This document shows, piece after piece, positions 1 through 9,452 of a stretch of 21,055 bases of DNA. A program made the translations under genes and the position numbers. Numbering within the stretch: position 1 is the first letter of the stretch; each line of letters starts with the position of its first letter. Origin of the DNA: Chara braunii (Eukaryota > Streptophyta > Charophyceae > Charales > Characeae). The DNA lies in assembly GCA_003427395.1 (NCBI GenBank), contig BFEA01000009.1, forward strand, positions 840,677 through 861,731, given 5' to 3'. The notes under the pieces are model-generated. The model saw nothing but the letters and a program-made list of their open reading frames with translations. It had not been told where the DNA came from and did no database searches.

Positions 1-269
1 ACTTTAGACTCACCACTTGACCACTTGCCGACCTTCTAGAAGGACTAAAGCTGGGCTTCTGGACTCTACTTGGACTCTTACCCTACAGGTCTACAGTTCG
101 AATCTTCCTACAGCCTACAACCTACGGTGACCTACTTACCACTGGCTATCGTGCAGGTCACGGGTTCAACTCCAGGGAACTGTACAGATACTGTACACAG
201 GTAAGCTGAGGTCAAGGGATCGACCCCTGGGATCTGCATCGGCTACTGCCAAAGGTGAAAACTGTTTCA
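1..269 (-). mobile_element. LTR family B, copy 1, cut by window edge
   Basis: Read on the minus strand, this starts TGAAACAGTTTTCACC at 269 and runs off the left edge of the window. It matches the first part of the family-B LTRs at 14336-15290 (plus) and 16889-17810 (minus), including the shared GATGCAGATCCC block and the stretch around the CGGGTTCAACTCC string (plus-strand reading). No polypurine tract precedes its start at 270-290. It is therefore either a 5' or solo LTR, or the end of a decayed element. No coding sequence is assigned. Confidence 0.65.
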
Positions 270-470
270 TAATGGCCAGATCGGAGTTGATTTATGTGTC
301 GGTTTCTTCCTACTTACATGATGGGAGTTCGTAGCCAAGTGCTATAAACACATGAGGGGATTGCGTGGAGAGGAGCGCTGCTGCTGATACGAGGATTGCG
401 TGATCATCGAAGTCTTATTGCGTATTGAGGATTGAAGATAGTGTGTTTCCTCTTCCAATCAGCAATCACA

Positions 471-767
471 ATGGCAATCGTAATCGTAGGATGGCACTTT
501 TTTGCGGGTGCTCTCGCTTGCCTGTTTTTCTGTGCGACTGGTCTGCTCTGGCCTCTCTCATGGAAGCCGGTCCTTTTCCCGGATTTCGGCTCTGTCTGCC
601 ATGCCACTGATCAAGAGCATGTAGTTCTGAAGGCAGTGATGGATTCCTGGATACCGTACCTAGTCGGAATGCATGTAGTAGTATTTGTCTCTTTCATGAC
701 AGGATTGGTGATTGGAAGTAGGTTTAGAATATGTAGCGTGGTGTTCTTTGCGGCTAATCGACAATGA
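471..767 (+). CDS. Hypothetical small hydrophobic protein (doubtful)
   Basis: Open frame of 98 codons from the ATG at 471 to the stop ending at 767. The product would be strongly hydrophobic: one likely membrane segment at residues about 3-28, a second at about 67-87 and a weaker third near the C-terminus, with a short polar stretch (ATDQEH) between the first two. I recognise no family. No splice sites, neighbours or promoter support it, and an ORF of this length is expected by chance in a repeat-rich window. It could be part of a longer spliced gene or nothing at all. Confidence 0.15.
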   Translation: MAIVIVGWHFFAGALACLFFCATGLLWPLSWKPVLFPDFGSVCHATDQEHVVLKAVMDSWIPYLVGMHVVVFVSFMTGLVIGSRFRICSVVFFAANRQ

Positions 768-1158
768 GATGTGAAGGGTGGGGAATGATGTTTTGGGTCC
801 GTAAACAAAGGATTACTCGTTAAAACTCTTAATTAGTGCCAAATCGAATATTGATGGGATTGTACTCGTGCATGATTAATGCCAGTTTGTTCTCCTTCCT
901 GCCTCCTCGAGCTGTTTGTACCATGGACCCTGTGGGATTGTTTGCCTATTGCTTTCCCTGTTGAACGGACGTCGTACGGAATGTCTATTTGCTCATTGAC
1001 CCGGCCTTGTGTTCATCTTATTTCACTTATGACTGTCCTTATTATCACACTATGTATGGATTGTTCTGTGCGAAGTTGATGCAACCTATGCTTGGGGCAA
1101 TCGTGTATGCGTACCTTGTTACACCGCTCGCCGCATTTGTGGGGTTCTGTTTGGCTCG

Positions 1159-1187
1159 ACACACACACACACAAACACACACACACA
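1159..1187. repeat. CA microsatellite
   Basis: Alternating A and C interrupted once by an extra A pair. No other role is visible. Confidence 0.9.
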
Positions 1188-1502
1188 TGCTCATTCCGTC
1201 CTTCCCTCCCTCCACAGCAAATTGTTAGCACTATCACTGCCATCCCTGCCAGACACTCATTGTGACCATTTTTCCATAACGATTATCAACATCAAAACCA
1301 TTGCCACCATCATCAACACATCATCACCAACGTGACAACCACCATTATCACCATTTTAAAATCATGAGCGGCAGCAACTCATCATCGTTCTGAGCCAAAG
1401 ATAAATGGAGGCTACTTCTGACATGGCGGGGTATGAAAAGGCCGTTCCTGTCTGACCACATGTTACTTGAGTGCATTGAGGCATTTCTCTGTCAGGGCAT
1501 AG

Positions 1503-1695
1503 CTCCCCATGCTTTCTGATTCATATCGTGTTCACAGACTGTTCTCAGCCGAAGCCGGGCAATGGCCCCGGTATCTCAAATAATCTCAAATGTTCTCAAT
1601 GATCTGTACAATTCGAAATGGGACGCTGGGCCCGGTTCCCAGCACATGCTGCTCCCCACGAATAGACTGGGGCATTTGTTTTCAAAAAAAAAAAA
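1503..1695 (+). mobile_element. A-tailed retroposon, copy 1
   Basis: A 181-bp body beginning CTCCCCATGCTTTCTG, followed by a 12-A tail (1684-1695). A second copy with a body of the same length and a 15-A tail lies at 20578-20773 on the same strand; the bodies differ at scattered single bases only. The constant length and 3' poly-A indicate reverse-transcribed insertion (SINE, or the 3' end of a LINE). A possible target duplication GGGCAT flanks this copy at 1495-1500 and 1696-1701, with two unexplained bases before the body. I see no convincing pol III A and B boxes, so the class is open. Confidence 0.7.
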
Positions 1696-1701
1696 GGGCA
1701 T

Positions 1702-3030
1702 TCTCTCAACTTCATGCATTCTTTGTTTTCGTTCATTCTGAGCTTCTCACCTCTGATAATTTCTTCATGTGGATATCATTTTTGGATCAGTCCATCAGGT
1801 ATGGCAGGAGCAGGAGTTTACCTGGTGGAGCTCATCTGGAGGCACCTTTCCTGCCAGCGGCAGGTCCACGATACCTTGGATCCTCTCGGCGCTTTCCAGG
1901 TACGGCTTTGCCTGCACGAACATGGCAGACGAAAAAGAAAAAAAATATTGGGGCACTCATCACAAAGCGCAGGCTTCACCCCATTCCTTTTCTCTACTAT
2001 CCCATCCAATTCCACCTGAGAACACGTACAAGCAAGCCCGGAACGACCAAGACCTGAACACGTACAAGCAAGCCCAGAATGACCAAGACCTGCATTGACC
2101 CATTAAACCACCAGTACTGGGATCCTTCCTCCAAAGCTTAAAACTGTATATGCGGAGGCTGCACTTTCGATGTACTGGCTTGCCCGCAGCTGGTTTGATA
2201 CGTACTCAATGGGAAAAGTTTCTTCAACAGAAAATCCGTTGTCAAGTACTGACGGTCTTAGAGAAGCCCCAGAGAGAGGAAGAGTTTGAGAACCACCCCG
2301 CAGAGGCACATGGACCACTAGTGCTGCACTTCCAACTTTTTCTTGATGCTGCTGTGGCACCTGAAAATATTCCCAGCAGTATTCTCCTTCAAAAAGACTG
2401 TTTGGCGATATGCTCAGAGTCTGGTTCAGATTGCCTCCTTAAATGACTGCGAGGTGGCTGAAGAGCGGAGGCTGAGTGGGCCACAGTGGTTGTCAGTTCT
2501 AATACATGGAGCACTAGTGCTGAGGCATCATGAAGCCTATGCTGTGCGCCCACCAAGATGAACACATTCTGTGAGATCAGATAATTTCTGGGCCTCAAGA
2601 GGTCACAGCAATAACGCCCTCTGCAAGACCATTTACTCTGCGTGCATCCATAGGTCACCCACCGCAATAGGAAGCGGACATCAAAATTTCACTCCGTCTG
2701 AAGCCATTGTTCAAAAATCAAAATCAACTTTTGACAATCGATGCCCATGTGAGGTGCAGACACATTGCAAATAGGCCCAAAGATCGATGCATTCTTTGCA
2801 ATGCTTCAGGCCTCACTCCACTGCACAATTTCTACATGTACCTGGAGCTCGTGATTGTCCCGGTACATACAAAATGTTTGCACAGCCCAAATGTACCTGG
2901 TCCGCGGTCTGGCCCAGATACATACATGTAGAGTGCTGGGAAGTGGACCTAGGATCTCAGTTGAAACTGTTTGCGAAGTCATGTATACCAGTCATTACTG
3001 TCAAAGCCTGCGGTCATGCACTGCGCAATG
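1702..3030. other. No recognisable gene
   Basis: Apart from the 36-bp duplication, this stretch has no domain I can name on either strand. An 18-bp motif, CATGGANCACTAGTGCTG, occurs at about 2309 and 2505. Before the inversion described in the findings, this DNA followed directly downstream of the chromovirus 3' LTR and the 213-bp repeat. Confidence 0.5.
2021..2092. repeat. 36-bp tandem repeat, two copies
   Basis: Units 2021-2056 and 2057-2092 begin AACACGTACAAGCAAGCCC and differ at only two positions. Open frames cross it, but no family is recognisable. Confidence 0.85.
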
Positions 3031-3141
3031 AACTCAGTTGTTCAGGATTTCGTGTCCACATTGACTCCACAATGAAATGGAAAATTGCCACATTAAAAAA
3101 GGGGTTGAAGCTCCAAAGGTGTATTTTGAAGTTGACCGGGA
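3031..3141 (-). repeat. Second half of 213-bp host repeat, copy 2
   Basis: The reverse complement of these 111 bases matches 9741-9851 with about four substitutions. The first four bases on the minus strand (3141 to 3138) are TCCC, the target-site duplication of the chromovirus whose 3' LTR starts next door. The other half of this repeat copy is 9852-9957, now 6.8 kb away and in the opposite orientation. Confidence 0.85.
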
Positions 3142-4144
3142 TGTAAGGAAAATAAGCAACAGCGAGATGACAAATTCCAGATTACATCATCACATTGAAA
3201 GCCAGATAGTCACACTGTGCACAGAGAGCAGCATTGCACCAATAATACACCAATGGAGGTTCGTAGTACTGAAAACCAATGTCAAGGCGAGCTTCTCTCT
3301 CCGCCACAACACAAGAGTCCAGTCCCTTCACACTCCTACTTGGCGCTCAGCGCCCAGCCTACTCCTACACAGCTACGATCGGCCTACTAATAGACAATGC
3401 AACTGTTGACATCAGCGGCAACCCGAAGTACTTGAAGATGTTGCCCTTATGCAGACCATTGCCAATACAAGGTATGTGCCCTCACATCATCATCATCATC
3501 ATCCTTCGCCCTTCCCTGACTTATCACCCACGTGTGTCCTCCCTTACACCTGAAGACCACCCCTGCGCCTCACTGTACATCCAAGCCCAGCCCGCTACGA
3601 AGGCTGGCTATGGCGCTGCCCTCAGCAGCGCCCTGCTTCACCACACGACCGCACGTGCGCAGCCTCTTGCTCCCAATGCCAGCAGCCAGCCCGCGAGCTG
3701 TCGCTCCAGCAGCGCTGCCGCCAGCCAGCAAGTGACCGAATGAGGCTGCCTGGCGAGAGCTCTTTCCTTTATGGAAAGAGCTGGCCTGCTCGTGCAGCCT
3801 GGCTGCACTGGCCTGGGCCCAGAAGCTTCCGGAAGGCCCCAGGATGCTGCCTTTGCCCTGCAGCTACTGGGCCTCGTTCGGTTGGGCCTCCCAACTGTCA
3901 GTATATGAGGCTGCGATTCGCGCCCAGGGCCTGCATTCTTTGGAAAGGGCCGGTAAGCCGTGGAAATGTCTTTGTTGCTCGGCCTGTGTTTCTCTCAACC
4001 AACTGGCGCGTCGCAACTGCCTGTACCCCAAATATGAAATTGACAGTCAAAGGCCTCTTGTGAAATGTTAGGCCCGCCTTCACTTAGGGCGGGCACCACT
4101 GTAACCGGGGCCCCTTAGGCCTGCCGAAGACGCAGATCCTCGCA
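3142..4144 (-). mobile_element. 3' LTR of chromovirus A (1003 bp)
   Basis: On the minus strand it starts TGCGAGGATCTGCG at 4144 and ends TTTTCCTTACA at 3142, with the TG...CA ends of an LTR. It is the reverse complement of 9958-10960, which has exactly the same length and roughly 97% identity by eye. A polypurine tract lies directly upstream (4145-4158), which makes this the 3' LTR. It contains a (CAT)6 run near 3484 and a perfect 25-base hairpin at 3758-3782. The ORFs inside it (such as one with His or Ile runs) are by-products of these repeats. Confidence 0.93.
3758..3782. other. Perfect hairpin inside LTR-A
   Basis: AGCTCTTTCC and GGAAAGAGCT form a 10-bp stem around a 5-base loop. The same hairpin is kept in the partner LTR at 10320-10344. 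It could act in RNA structure or 3'-end formation; no function is shown by the sequence alone. Confidence 0.8.
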
Positions 4145-4158
4145 TTCCCTCCTCCTTT
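4145..4158 (-). promoter_or_regulatory. Polypurine tract of chromovirus A
   Basis: The minus-strand sequence AAAGGAGGAGGGAA abuts the TG that opens the 3' LTR. This is the position and composition of the primer for plus-strand DNA synthesis. The integrase/chromodomain frame stops about 25 bases upstream. Confidence 0.85.
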
Positions 4159-4182
4159 ACTTCGTTAGTCCTCTGAGCACTC

Positions 4183-4776
4183 TTATTCTGCAGGCATCTT
4201 CCCTTTCAGTTCTCTTTCATAGCCTGCAATCACTTGAGGTGCTGTTCTCAGGAGTTCTTCTCGTGTGAACCAGCGATCTTCCTTGGGATCGAGATGATGT
4301 CTGAAGCTCACACGATACTGCATTCTCGGTTTAGGAGGGCGCCCTCTGCCTGATGGTCGAGGAACAGGCATTACTCGATGCTCCACGATCTGGTCGATGT
4401 CCACCTCACCATCCATGGTTGGGGGCAGCATTGATCTCCTTGAGGGAAACTTGTCAGTGGCAGCGAAAGGTGCCAACTTAGAGGCATGGAACACAGGGTA
4501 AGTCCGTAAGTGTGCAGGAATACGAATCACGTATGAAGGCCCATCCGGTTGATCTCCTACAATGTCCAAGATCTCCCAGGGCCCAAAATACTGTGGCATC
4601 AGTTTTCTTGATATCCCCATCTCCTGACCTAGTTCAGATGACTTTACCCAAACTCTATCACCTACCTGAAAGTTAGAGGGTCGTCTATGTTTATTCTCAG
4701 ATGCGATCATAGCATCCTGAGACTTTCTAATGTGTTCAACGGCCTGCTGCTGCATCTGTTCATATTTTGACAGCAA
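4183..4776 (-). pseudogene. pol: Integrase C-terminus: GPY/F module and chromodomain
   Basis: Frame of about 197 codons, read here from an internal TTG. Residues about 15-110 hold the end of integrase and the GPY/F module (core around YFGPWEILDIVG, then the VFHASKLAPF segment). Residues about 125-195 form a chromodomain-like tail: a DIDQIVEHR strand, a Pro/Arg linker, then QYRVSFRHHLDPKEDRW and the helix TREELLRTAPQVIAGYE. Chromodomains in this family direct integration to chromatin. The usual YLVKWKGY strand is replaced by YRVSFRHH, so the aromatic cage looks incomplete while DRW is kept. The frame is out of phase with the upstream integrase because an extra A lies in a short A run near 4765-4769. 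Confidence 0.88.
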
Positions 4777-4846
4777 AATCTATGCTGCCAGGTGCTGCAG
4801 TGGGTTGTCTTTCTGGTAGCAGAAAGTCAAGTGCAATTCTGGGCTT

Positions 4847-5158
4847 CTAACCAAGATGTAACTGGTTGGGAGTCATACCGGTAGTATTGTGCACAGCATT
4901 GTTGTACAGGCTCGCGACGAGAGGTAACTTCTCGTCCCAGTCATCCTGACTTGGCTTACTATAATGCCGAAGCAGGTGCTGTAATACCCGGTTCATCTGT
5001 TCTGCCTTGCCATTTGACTCAGGGTGATTCCCTGAGGTCATTTGGAGTTTTGTGCCCATCTGTTCAGCGGTTGACTGCCACAGTTCACTTGTGAATCTCA
5101 CATCCCTATCACTAACGATAGACGTAGGCAAACCGAAATCACGTACCCAATTATCCAT
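4847..5158 (-). pseudogene. pol: Integrase catalytic core, second half
   Basis: 103 codons with the second catalytic Asp in the SIVSDRDVRFTS motif (residues about 13-24) and the catalytic Glu in SNGKAEQMN (about 48-56), the D...E part of the DDE triad that cuts and joins target DNA. At its 3' end the frame meets a TAG directly after NQLHLG, where family members usually have Trp (TGG). The sequence after the stop still reads as integrase to about 4777, so this is a nonsense mutation. A 1-base shift separates it from the first half of the core. Confidence 0.88.
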
Positions 5159-5391
5159 AAACAGTTTATGACGTAGTCAGTTTTAGCTGTTTTTGGCATA
5201 GCGATCAGTCTTGCATACTCAGTAAAGCAGTCCACTATTACGAAGATGTGCCTTTTGCCGGACTTACTGGTCACAAGAGTATCCATGAAGTCCATAGACA
5301 CACTCTGACCAGGTCCTTCAGGAATGGGCAAGGGCTTGATTAGCCCAAGCGGTGCCTGAGTCCTGGCAAGTTTCAACGTAGCGTTTTGCAT
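5098..5391 (-). pseudogene. pol: Integrase catalytic core, first half
   Basis: The frame begins in the linker after the zinc-binding domain and contains the first catalytic Asp in SVSMDFMDTL (residue 34; the codon at 5292-5290). It continues through KSGKRHIFVIVDCFTEYARL to AMPKTAKTDYV near residue 82. The last residues are out of frame. A small deletion near 5165-5180 shifts the reading into the frame of the second half (5158-4847). Confidence 0.88.
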
Positions 5392-5545
5392 CTAGCATCA
5401 TAGAGGGCCACCAGAATCTCTGTACTAAATTCGCTGATGTCTTTTTGTATCCAAAATGACCGGTTGCATCATGGCATTCTCCTAAAAATAAACTACGCAA
5501 CGACTCACTACTGGGAACACAACCTTTTATTCCCTGCCTTCTCAA
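5318..5545 (-). pseudogene. pol: Integrase zinc-binding domain, truncated
   Basis: Contains the HX3H half of the HHCC zinc finger (CHDATGHFGYKKT) and the following helix QRFWWPSMM. Only the first Cys remains (YVETCQ). The reading then jumps straight into the sequence that normally follows the second Cys (TQAPLG in the next frame), so a deletion of about 25 bases has removed the CX2C partner. Its junction with the RT/RNase H frame near 5510-5530 is another small indel. Confidence 0.85.
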
Positions 5546-7391
5546 GAAACAGCAAACCGTCTACCGTCGTAAATTTGTCCAAAGTCTTTTTGTCCTTTGC
5601 TTGGAATCTACGGATGATCTCAGACATAACTGGATCATGCTGATAGGCTTCCACCAATGATCGAGTTAGATCGCTAAATATGCCAAATTTCGTAACTAAC
5701 GCGCCCAGATAATCTGCCCGGCGAGATAACGCATCAGCCACTTTGTTGTACTCTCCCTTGATTGGATCAAGTTGATAGTCATACATGTCTATCACTTGTA
5801 TCCATCTCTCGAGTTCATCAGAGAGCACGGGCTGTGTATTGATCCGGCGCAAGGTTTCATGGTCAGATTTCACATACAAGAATCTGCCTAGGAGATAATG
5901 TCTCCAATGAACCAGCGCTCTATACAGGGCATAGAGCTCACGCTCATAAGTGGACTTAGCTAGTTTTTGAGATGGCATCTTTTTGCTCATATACTCGATA
6001 GGTCTCAACTTGGGCCCCTCCTTTTGCGCAAGGACAGCGCCAATGCCATATTGGCTGGCATCTGTAGTTACAACAAATGGCTTATCAGGATGAGGAAGTT
6101 TAAGAACCTCATAGTGTGTCAGAGCATACTTCAGTTTCCTGAAGGCCGCCTCACACTCTTCAGTCCACTCCCAAGGGGTGTCCAGTCGAGTTAGATCCGT
6201 CAACGGGGAAGCTATAGTACTATAGTTATTCACAAACGGACGATAGTAGCCCATCATCCCCAAAAACGATTTGACCTCAGTAACAGTCTGAGGTCTGGGC
6301 CAGTCACGTATGCTGGCCACCTTGGCATCATCTGGCCTCAATCCATCTGCTGAGATTTCATGACCCAAGTACAAGATCTTGGTGCGACCAAACTCGCATT
6401 TCTCCAAGTTAACCTTGTACTGGTGCTGTCTTAGGAGACCTAACACTGTTTTCAAGTGCTCAGCATGCTCCTCTACAGTCCTACTAAAGATGAGAATATC
6501 GTCGAGGTACACGATGATAAACTTATCTAAGTAAACATGAAAAATCATGTTCATCACGTGCTGGAACGTACCAGGTGCATTGCATAGTCCAAAGGGCATC
6601 ACCACAAACTCGTACAGACCGTACCTGGTCTGAAATGCGGTTTTGTGCTGATCCTTAGGCCTAATGGCAATTTGATGGTATCCGAACTTCAAATCTATCT
6701 TGGTGAAGTACCGGCATCCCTGCACTCTATCCAAGAGGTCGTCGATGCGGGGTAGGGGCTTCGCGTTCTTAACAGTGATGGCATTGAGGCCCCTATAATC
6801 AATGCACATCCTCAAGGTACCTCCCTTCTTCGGTACGAATAAGATTGGAGCGCTGTAAGGGGAGGCGCTATGCCGAATCCATCCCTTCTCTGTGAGCTCC
6901 TTGAGCTGGCGGCGGAGCTCATCTAACTCCGCAGGAGACATCCTATAGATTCGTCCTCTAGGCACCTTACTACCTCGGACAACCTCTATTACATGGACAA
7001 CCTCCCTTTCAACCACGCCTGTGGGCTCCTCAAAAAGGTCTGAATATTGTGCGACGACTAATTCTATCTCTGGGGGTGTTTTTACGGCCTCCCCTTTCTT
7101 AGAGACCAATACTAAGTACATGCCCTCCTCGCGATTCTGCTTATAGTAGTTATAGAAAGATGATGCACACATGCACCCGTAGTTTTCTATCAGACTGCTA
7201 GTTTTGTACTTCTGCAATCTAACAGTTCTACCATTGGGCAATTTGTGGATCAACACCTTTCTATCCCCGTCAAACTGAGGTTGCGTGACCTCGAGGTAGT
7301 ACATGCCTAAGAGCATATCAAAGGGCAGTTCGTCGCTAACCAGGAAGGAGATCTTATAATAGCTCACTTCCCCTCCTCCATAGGACTCCAT
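5508..7391 (-). pseudogene. pol: Reverse transcriptase and RNase H of chromovirus A
   Basis: 627 codons open throughout. Residues 1-45 are the C-terminal part of the protease (LPFDMLLGMYYLEVTQPQF). RT spans about 155-345, with first catalytic Asp D233 in KIDLKFGYHQ, VMPFGLCNAPGTF at 264-276, and YLDD at 295-298 (6509-6498). The connection runs to about 430. RNase H spans about 435-565, with D444 (TTDASQYG), E485 (ERELYAL), D510 (KSDHETL) and D553 (VADALSRR). The residues needed for polymerisation and RNA cleavage are present, although the usual Ser after DLK is Phe. Frameshifts close it off on both sides, so no full polyprotein can be made. The start shown is not a true start: a 10-bp duplication at 7376-7395 creates the break. 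Confidence 0.95.
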
Positions 7392-7878
7392 AGGAGAAGG
7401 TGCAGACTATGTCCTTGACATAGTCTTTTACCAACATTTGGTGCTTGTTGGCCAGCGTAGAAGCTACAATTCTGCTAAGCCACTGCACTTGGTCCCCTAA
7501 GGGCAGTCTATCCACACAAGCACGAGTGATGAAGTTCCGTGTAGAGCCTATGTCTGCGAAGGCGCCAACCTTACGGCCACCTACATCAACCTCTACCACG
7601 GAATGTTCACCCTTTGGACCTCTACTAATCATCGCCCAAGAGTCCCTGGGATCCTTCCCTGACCACTCAGTCTCTAACTCTTCTAGGGCCTCAGACACAT
7701 CTCTCGAACAAAGCGTCGATGGGTCTGAATGTGTCTGTGGGGCGATACGTGGGTCACTAGCCTTGGCCAACGCCTGAAGTGGGGAAGGCAACGTTACCAC
7801 TTCAGCGCGAGTAAGAGCGGCTAAAACTCCTATGGCCCGAGGTGTTTCCCTGCGAAGTGCTCGCAGAAGCACCGCCAC
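7354..7878 (-). pseudogene. pol: Aspartic protease (retropepsin) of chromovirus A
   Basis: The recognisable domain starts near residue 94 (VVEVDVGGRKVGAFAD) and runs to residue 163 (CTFSY). The active-site motif normally DTGS is D109-I110-G111-S112. The codons are GAC ATA GGC at 7554-7546, a single ACA-to-ATA change. Replacing the conserved Thr should weaken or abolish the enzyme. The family's protease processes Gag-Pol. Upstream residues (about 30-90) are the linker after the zinc knuckle. After FSYG the frame runs into nonsense because of the 10-bp duplication, and the true continuation lies in the next frame. Confidence 0.88.
7376..7395. repeat. 10-bp tandem duplication that breaks pol
   Basis: CTCCATAGGA occurs twice in a row (7376-7385 and 7386-7395). 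On the coding strand this duplicates TCCTATGGAG within the protease and adds 10 bases, shifting the frame by one. Both overlapping frames read correctly only on their own side of it. Confidence 0.92.
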
Positions 7879-8104
7879 AGTTCGAAGAAAGTCCCACCAC
7901 TGTTGGTGAGGCTACCCTCATCGTGACCTTCTTGCCTCGACACGTTCTAGACGTGTGGCCAAAGTTGCCACAGTTCATGCACATGCCCCTAGCAACTCGG
8001 TCCCTCCACACCTCATACTCTAAACCAAGTTTTACCCATGCGGGTGTTCCTTGGTCGCCCTGACCCGTGGACCGTACTACCTTCTTCTTCCCGGTACAAT
8101 CATT
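7802..8104 (-). pseudogene. gag: Gag C-terminus: nucleocapsid zinc knuckle
   Basis: The frame is open from 8104 and the recognisable part starts near 8092 with a Lys-rich stretch (GKKKVV), then PAWVKLGLEYEVWRDRV. The knuckle CMNCGNFGHTSRTC fits CX2CX4HX4C, the RNA-binding motif that packages genomic RNA. A displayed start at 8011 would be a GTG and is not real. The upstream capsid region is missing on this strand and is found at 13476-14335 on the plus strand. The tail after the knuckle (Ser-rich) ends in a TGA at 7804-7802, while the protease continues in another frame. Confidence 0.88.
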
Positions 8105-8579
8105 TTAAATATCATACATGAGTTCATAGGAGATTGTAGTGTAAGGTTGTTTAAATTTTGGATCCACTCATCTGGGTATAGAAGGGGTTGTGGCGATGGT
8201 CAAAACACTCACCGTGACACCTGCACACACACACACTCACAAATCATGGCTGTTTTATTTTATTTCAAACCAGAATTGCATGGTTGTTGGTGTGCGAGGA
8301 TTGGGCAACAGTGGTTCGCACTACCCTTCTCCTTCTTGTCTGAGTATATTGCTGAACCACGTTTTCTAAACCCAATGTCCACATGAGGACGCACACACAC
8401 TCTCTATCACAAATCACAACCGTTTTGCTCTATTTCAAATTATCATTGCAAAATGCTATTGTGCGAGGGGGCTTTCTGACCTAGTATTTAATGTCATGAA
8501 AATTGAAAATGGAATTACAAGCTGCAGTAATCCCTCAGAAAAAGGTTTTCAGTTCCCATTTCAAGAGATTGCAGAGTGA
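8096..8579. repeat. Unassigned DNA with a degenerate ~165-bp direct repeat
   Basis: The block from 8223 to 8308 (CA run, then CAAATCA, GTTTT, TATTTCAAA, TTGCA, GTGCGAGG) recurs with many changes at 8390-8472. No gene is recognisable. 8096 is the left breakpoint of the proposed inversion. The last bases (8576-8579, GTGA) are the target duplication of the solo LTR. Confidence 0.6.
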
Positions 8580-9452
8580 TGCGAGGCCACTGCCTCTATG
8601 ACCCCATAAGGGCCCATTTTTGCAGCCCGTCGGCTGCCCTAAGTGAAGGCAGGCTCGACGAAGCCCTCAGGGCCCTTTTCTGGCCACCACGCAACTCAGG
8701 GAAATTCAGGCAGTTGCGCAGCGCCAGTTGGTTGAGTGAACCCAGGCCCTGGGCCGCCTGTGTGAATGTATGTGAAGCAGGCCCTGGGCAGGATACGGGT
8801 ACCGGGCCAAACACAGGCCAAAGGCAGTTGGGCACATGCAACCACCTCAAGCCCAAGGCCTGTTCTCGACGTGCTGGGCCTCAGGCTACCGGGGCCTACT
8901 GGAAGCTTCCTGGGACTGGATGCAGGCAGGCCACTTGGATATAGGAAAGGGCCTGCCTCCTCAAGCCCATTCCCTACGCTCTCACGGGCGAGCAGGGAAG
9001 GAGCACGCAGCCATAGCCGAGCTGCGCTGCTGTAAGCTGGGTGAGGCGCAGGATGGTCCTTGGGTGCTAGTGGCATCTGTGAGTTGGGGAACGAGGTTGT
9101 GAGTGTAGCGCGAGACATACCTGGTGCTGGAAGCGTGCGACATTGGTCGCCATATGCTCGTACTTCGGGAATGCTGTTGACGTCATCTTCCGGCTTCATA
9201 GTATAGGCTAGATAGGATCTGCCACATGTAGTCCGGGCGCCAAGCGCCAAGCGCCAGATAGGATATCAACTCTGGTTCTTCGTTGATGATGATGGGACTA
9301 TTTCAGCATTGTCAATTATGAATTCTTGGTGTGTTCTTATTTAGTGAATCTCGTGATGCAATTCTGCTGTTGGTTCGAAGTCACAACTATCTGGACTCAT
9401 ATGTGTGACGCTGTTTGATTGCTGAAGTTCGCTATTGCTCATCTTCCTTGCA
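8580..9452 (+). mobile_element. Solo LTR related to family A (873 bp)
   Basis: Starts TGCGAGGCCACTG and ends ATCTTCCTTGCA, matching the ends of LTR-A (TGCGAGGATCTG...TTTTCCTTACA). Inside it shares CCCTAAGTGAAGGC and CAGTTGGTTGAG blocks with LTR-A but is clearly diverged. The 4 bases on each side are the same: GTGA at 8576-8579 and 9453-9456. No primer-binding site, polypurine tract or coding sequence adjoins it, so it is a solo LTR left by LTR-LTR recombination. Long ORFs within it are accidental. Confidence 0.88.

Larger units (their letters stand above)
270..1502. other. No recognisable gene; simple repeats
   Basis: I see no gene family here. The stretch contains one short hydrophobic ORF (listed separately), a CA run at 1159-1187, and imperfect CAT/CAC-rich sequence at about 1270-1355. 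Neither strand shows conserved domain motifs. Confidence 0.5.
3142..8095 (-). mobile_element. 3' two-thirds of Ty3/gypsy chromovirus A (inverted part)
   Basis: On the minus strand the order is nucleocapsid zinc knuckle, aspartic protease, RT, RNase H, integrase, GPY/F, chromodomain, polypurine tract, LTR. This is the order of a chromovirus from the end of gag onward. There is no 5' LTR, primer-binding site or capsid region on this strand; these lie at 9958-14335 on the plus strand. Coding sequence is broken into seven frames. Homology to the element ends at about 8095, where the frame meets unrelated DNA and a TAA at 8105-8107. Confidence 0.93.

Noticed and set aside
156-175. CGGGTTCAACTCC resembling a tRNA T-arm or pol III B box
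   Set aside because: It lies inside LTR-B in antisense orientation, is changed in the copy near 17700, and no cloverleaf or A box accompanies it.
8576-9250. ORFs of 122 and 184 codons on opposite strands
   Set aside because: Both lie inside the solo LTR, are GC-rich and overlap each other; no domain is visible.
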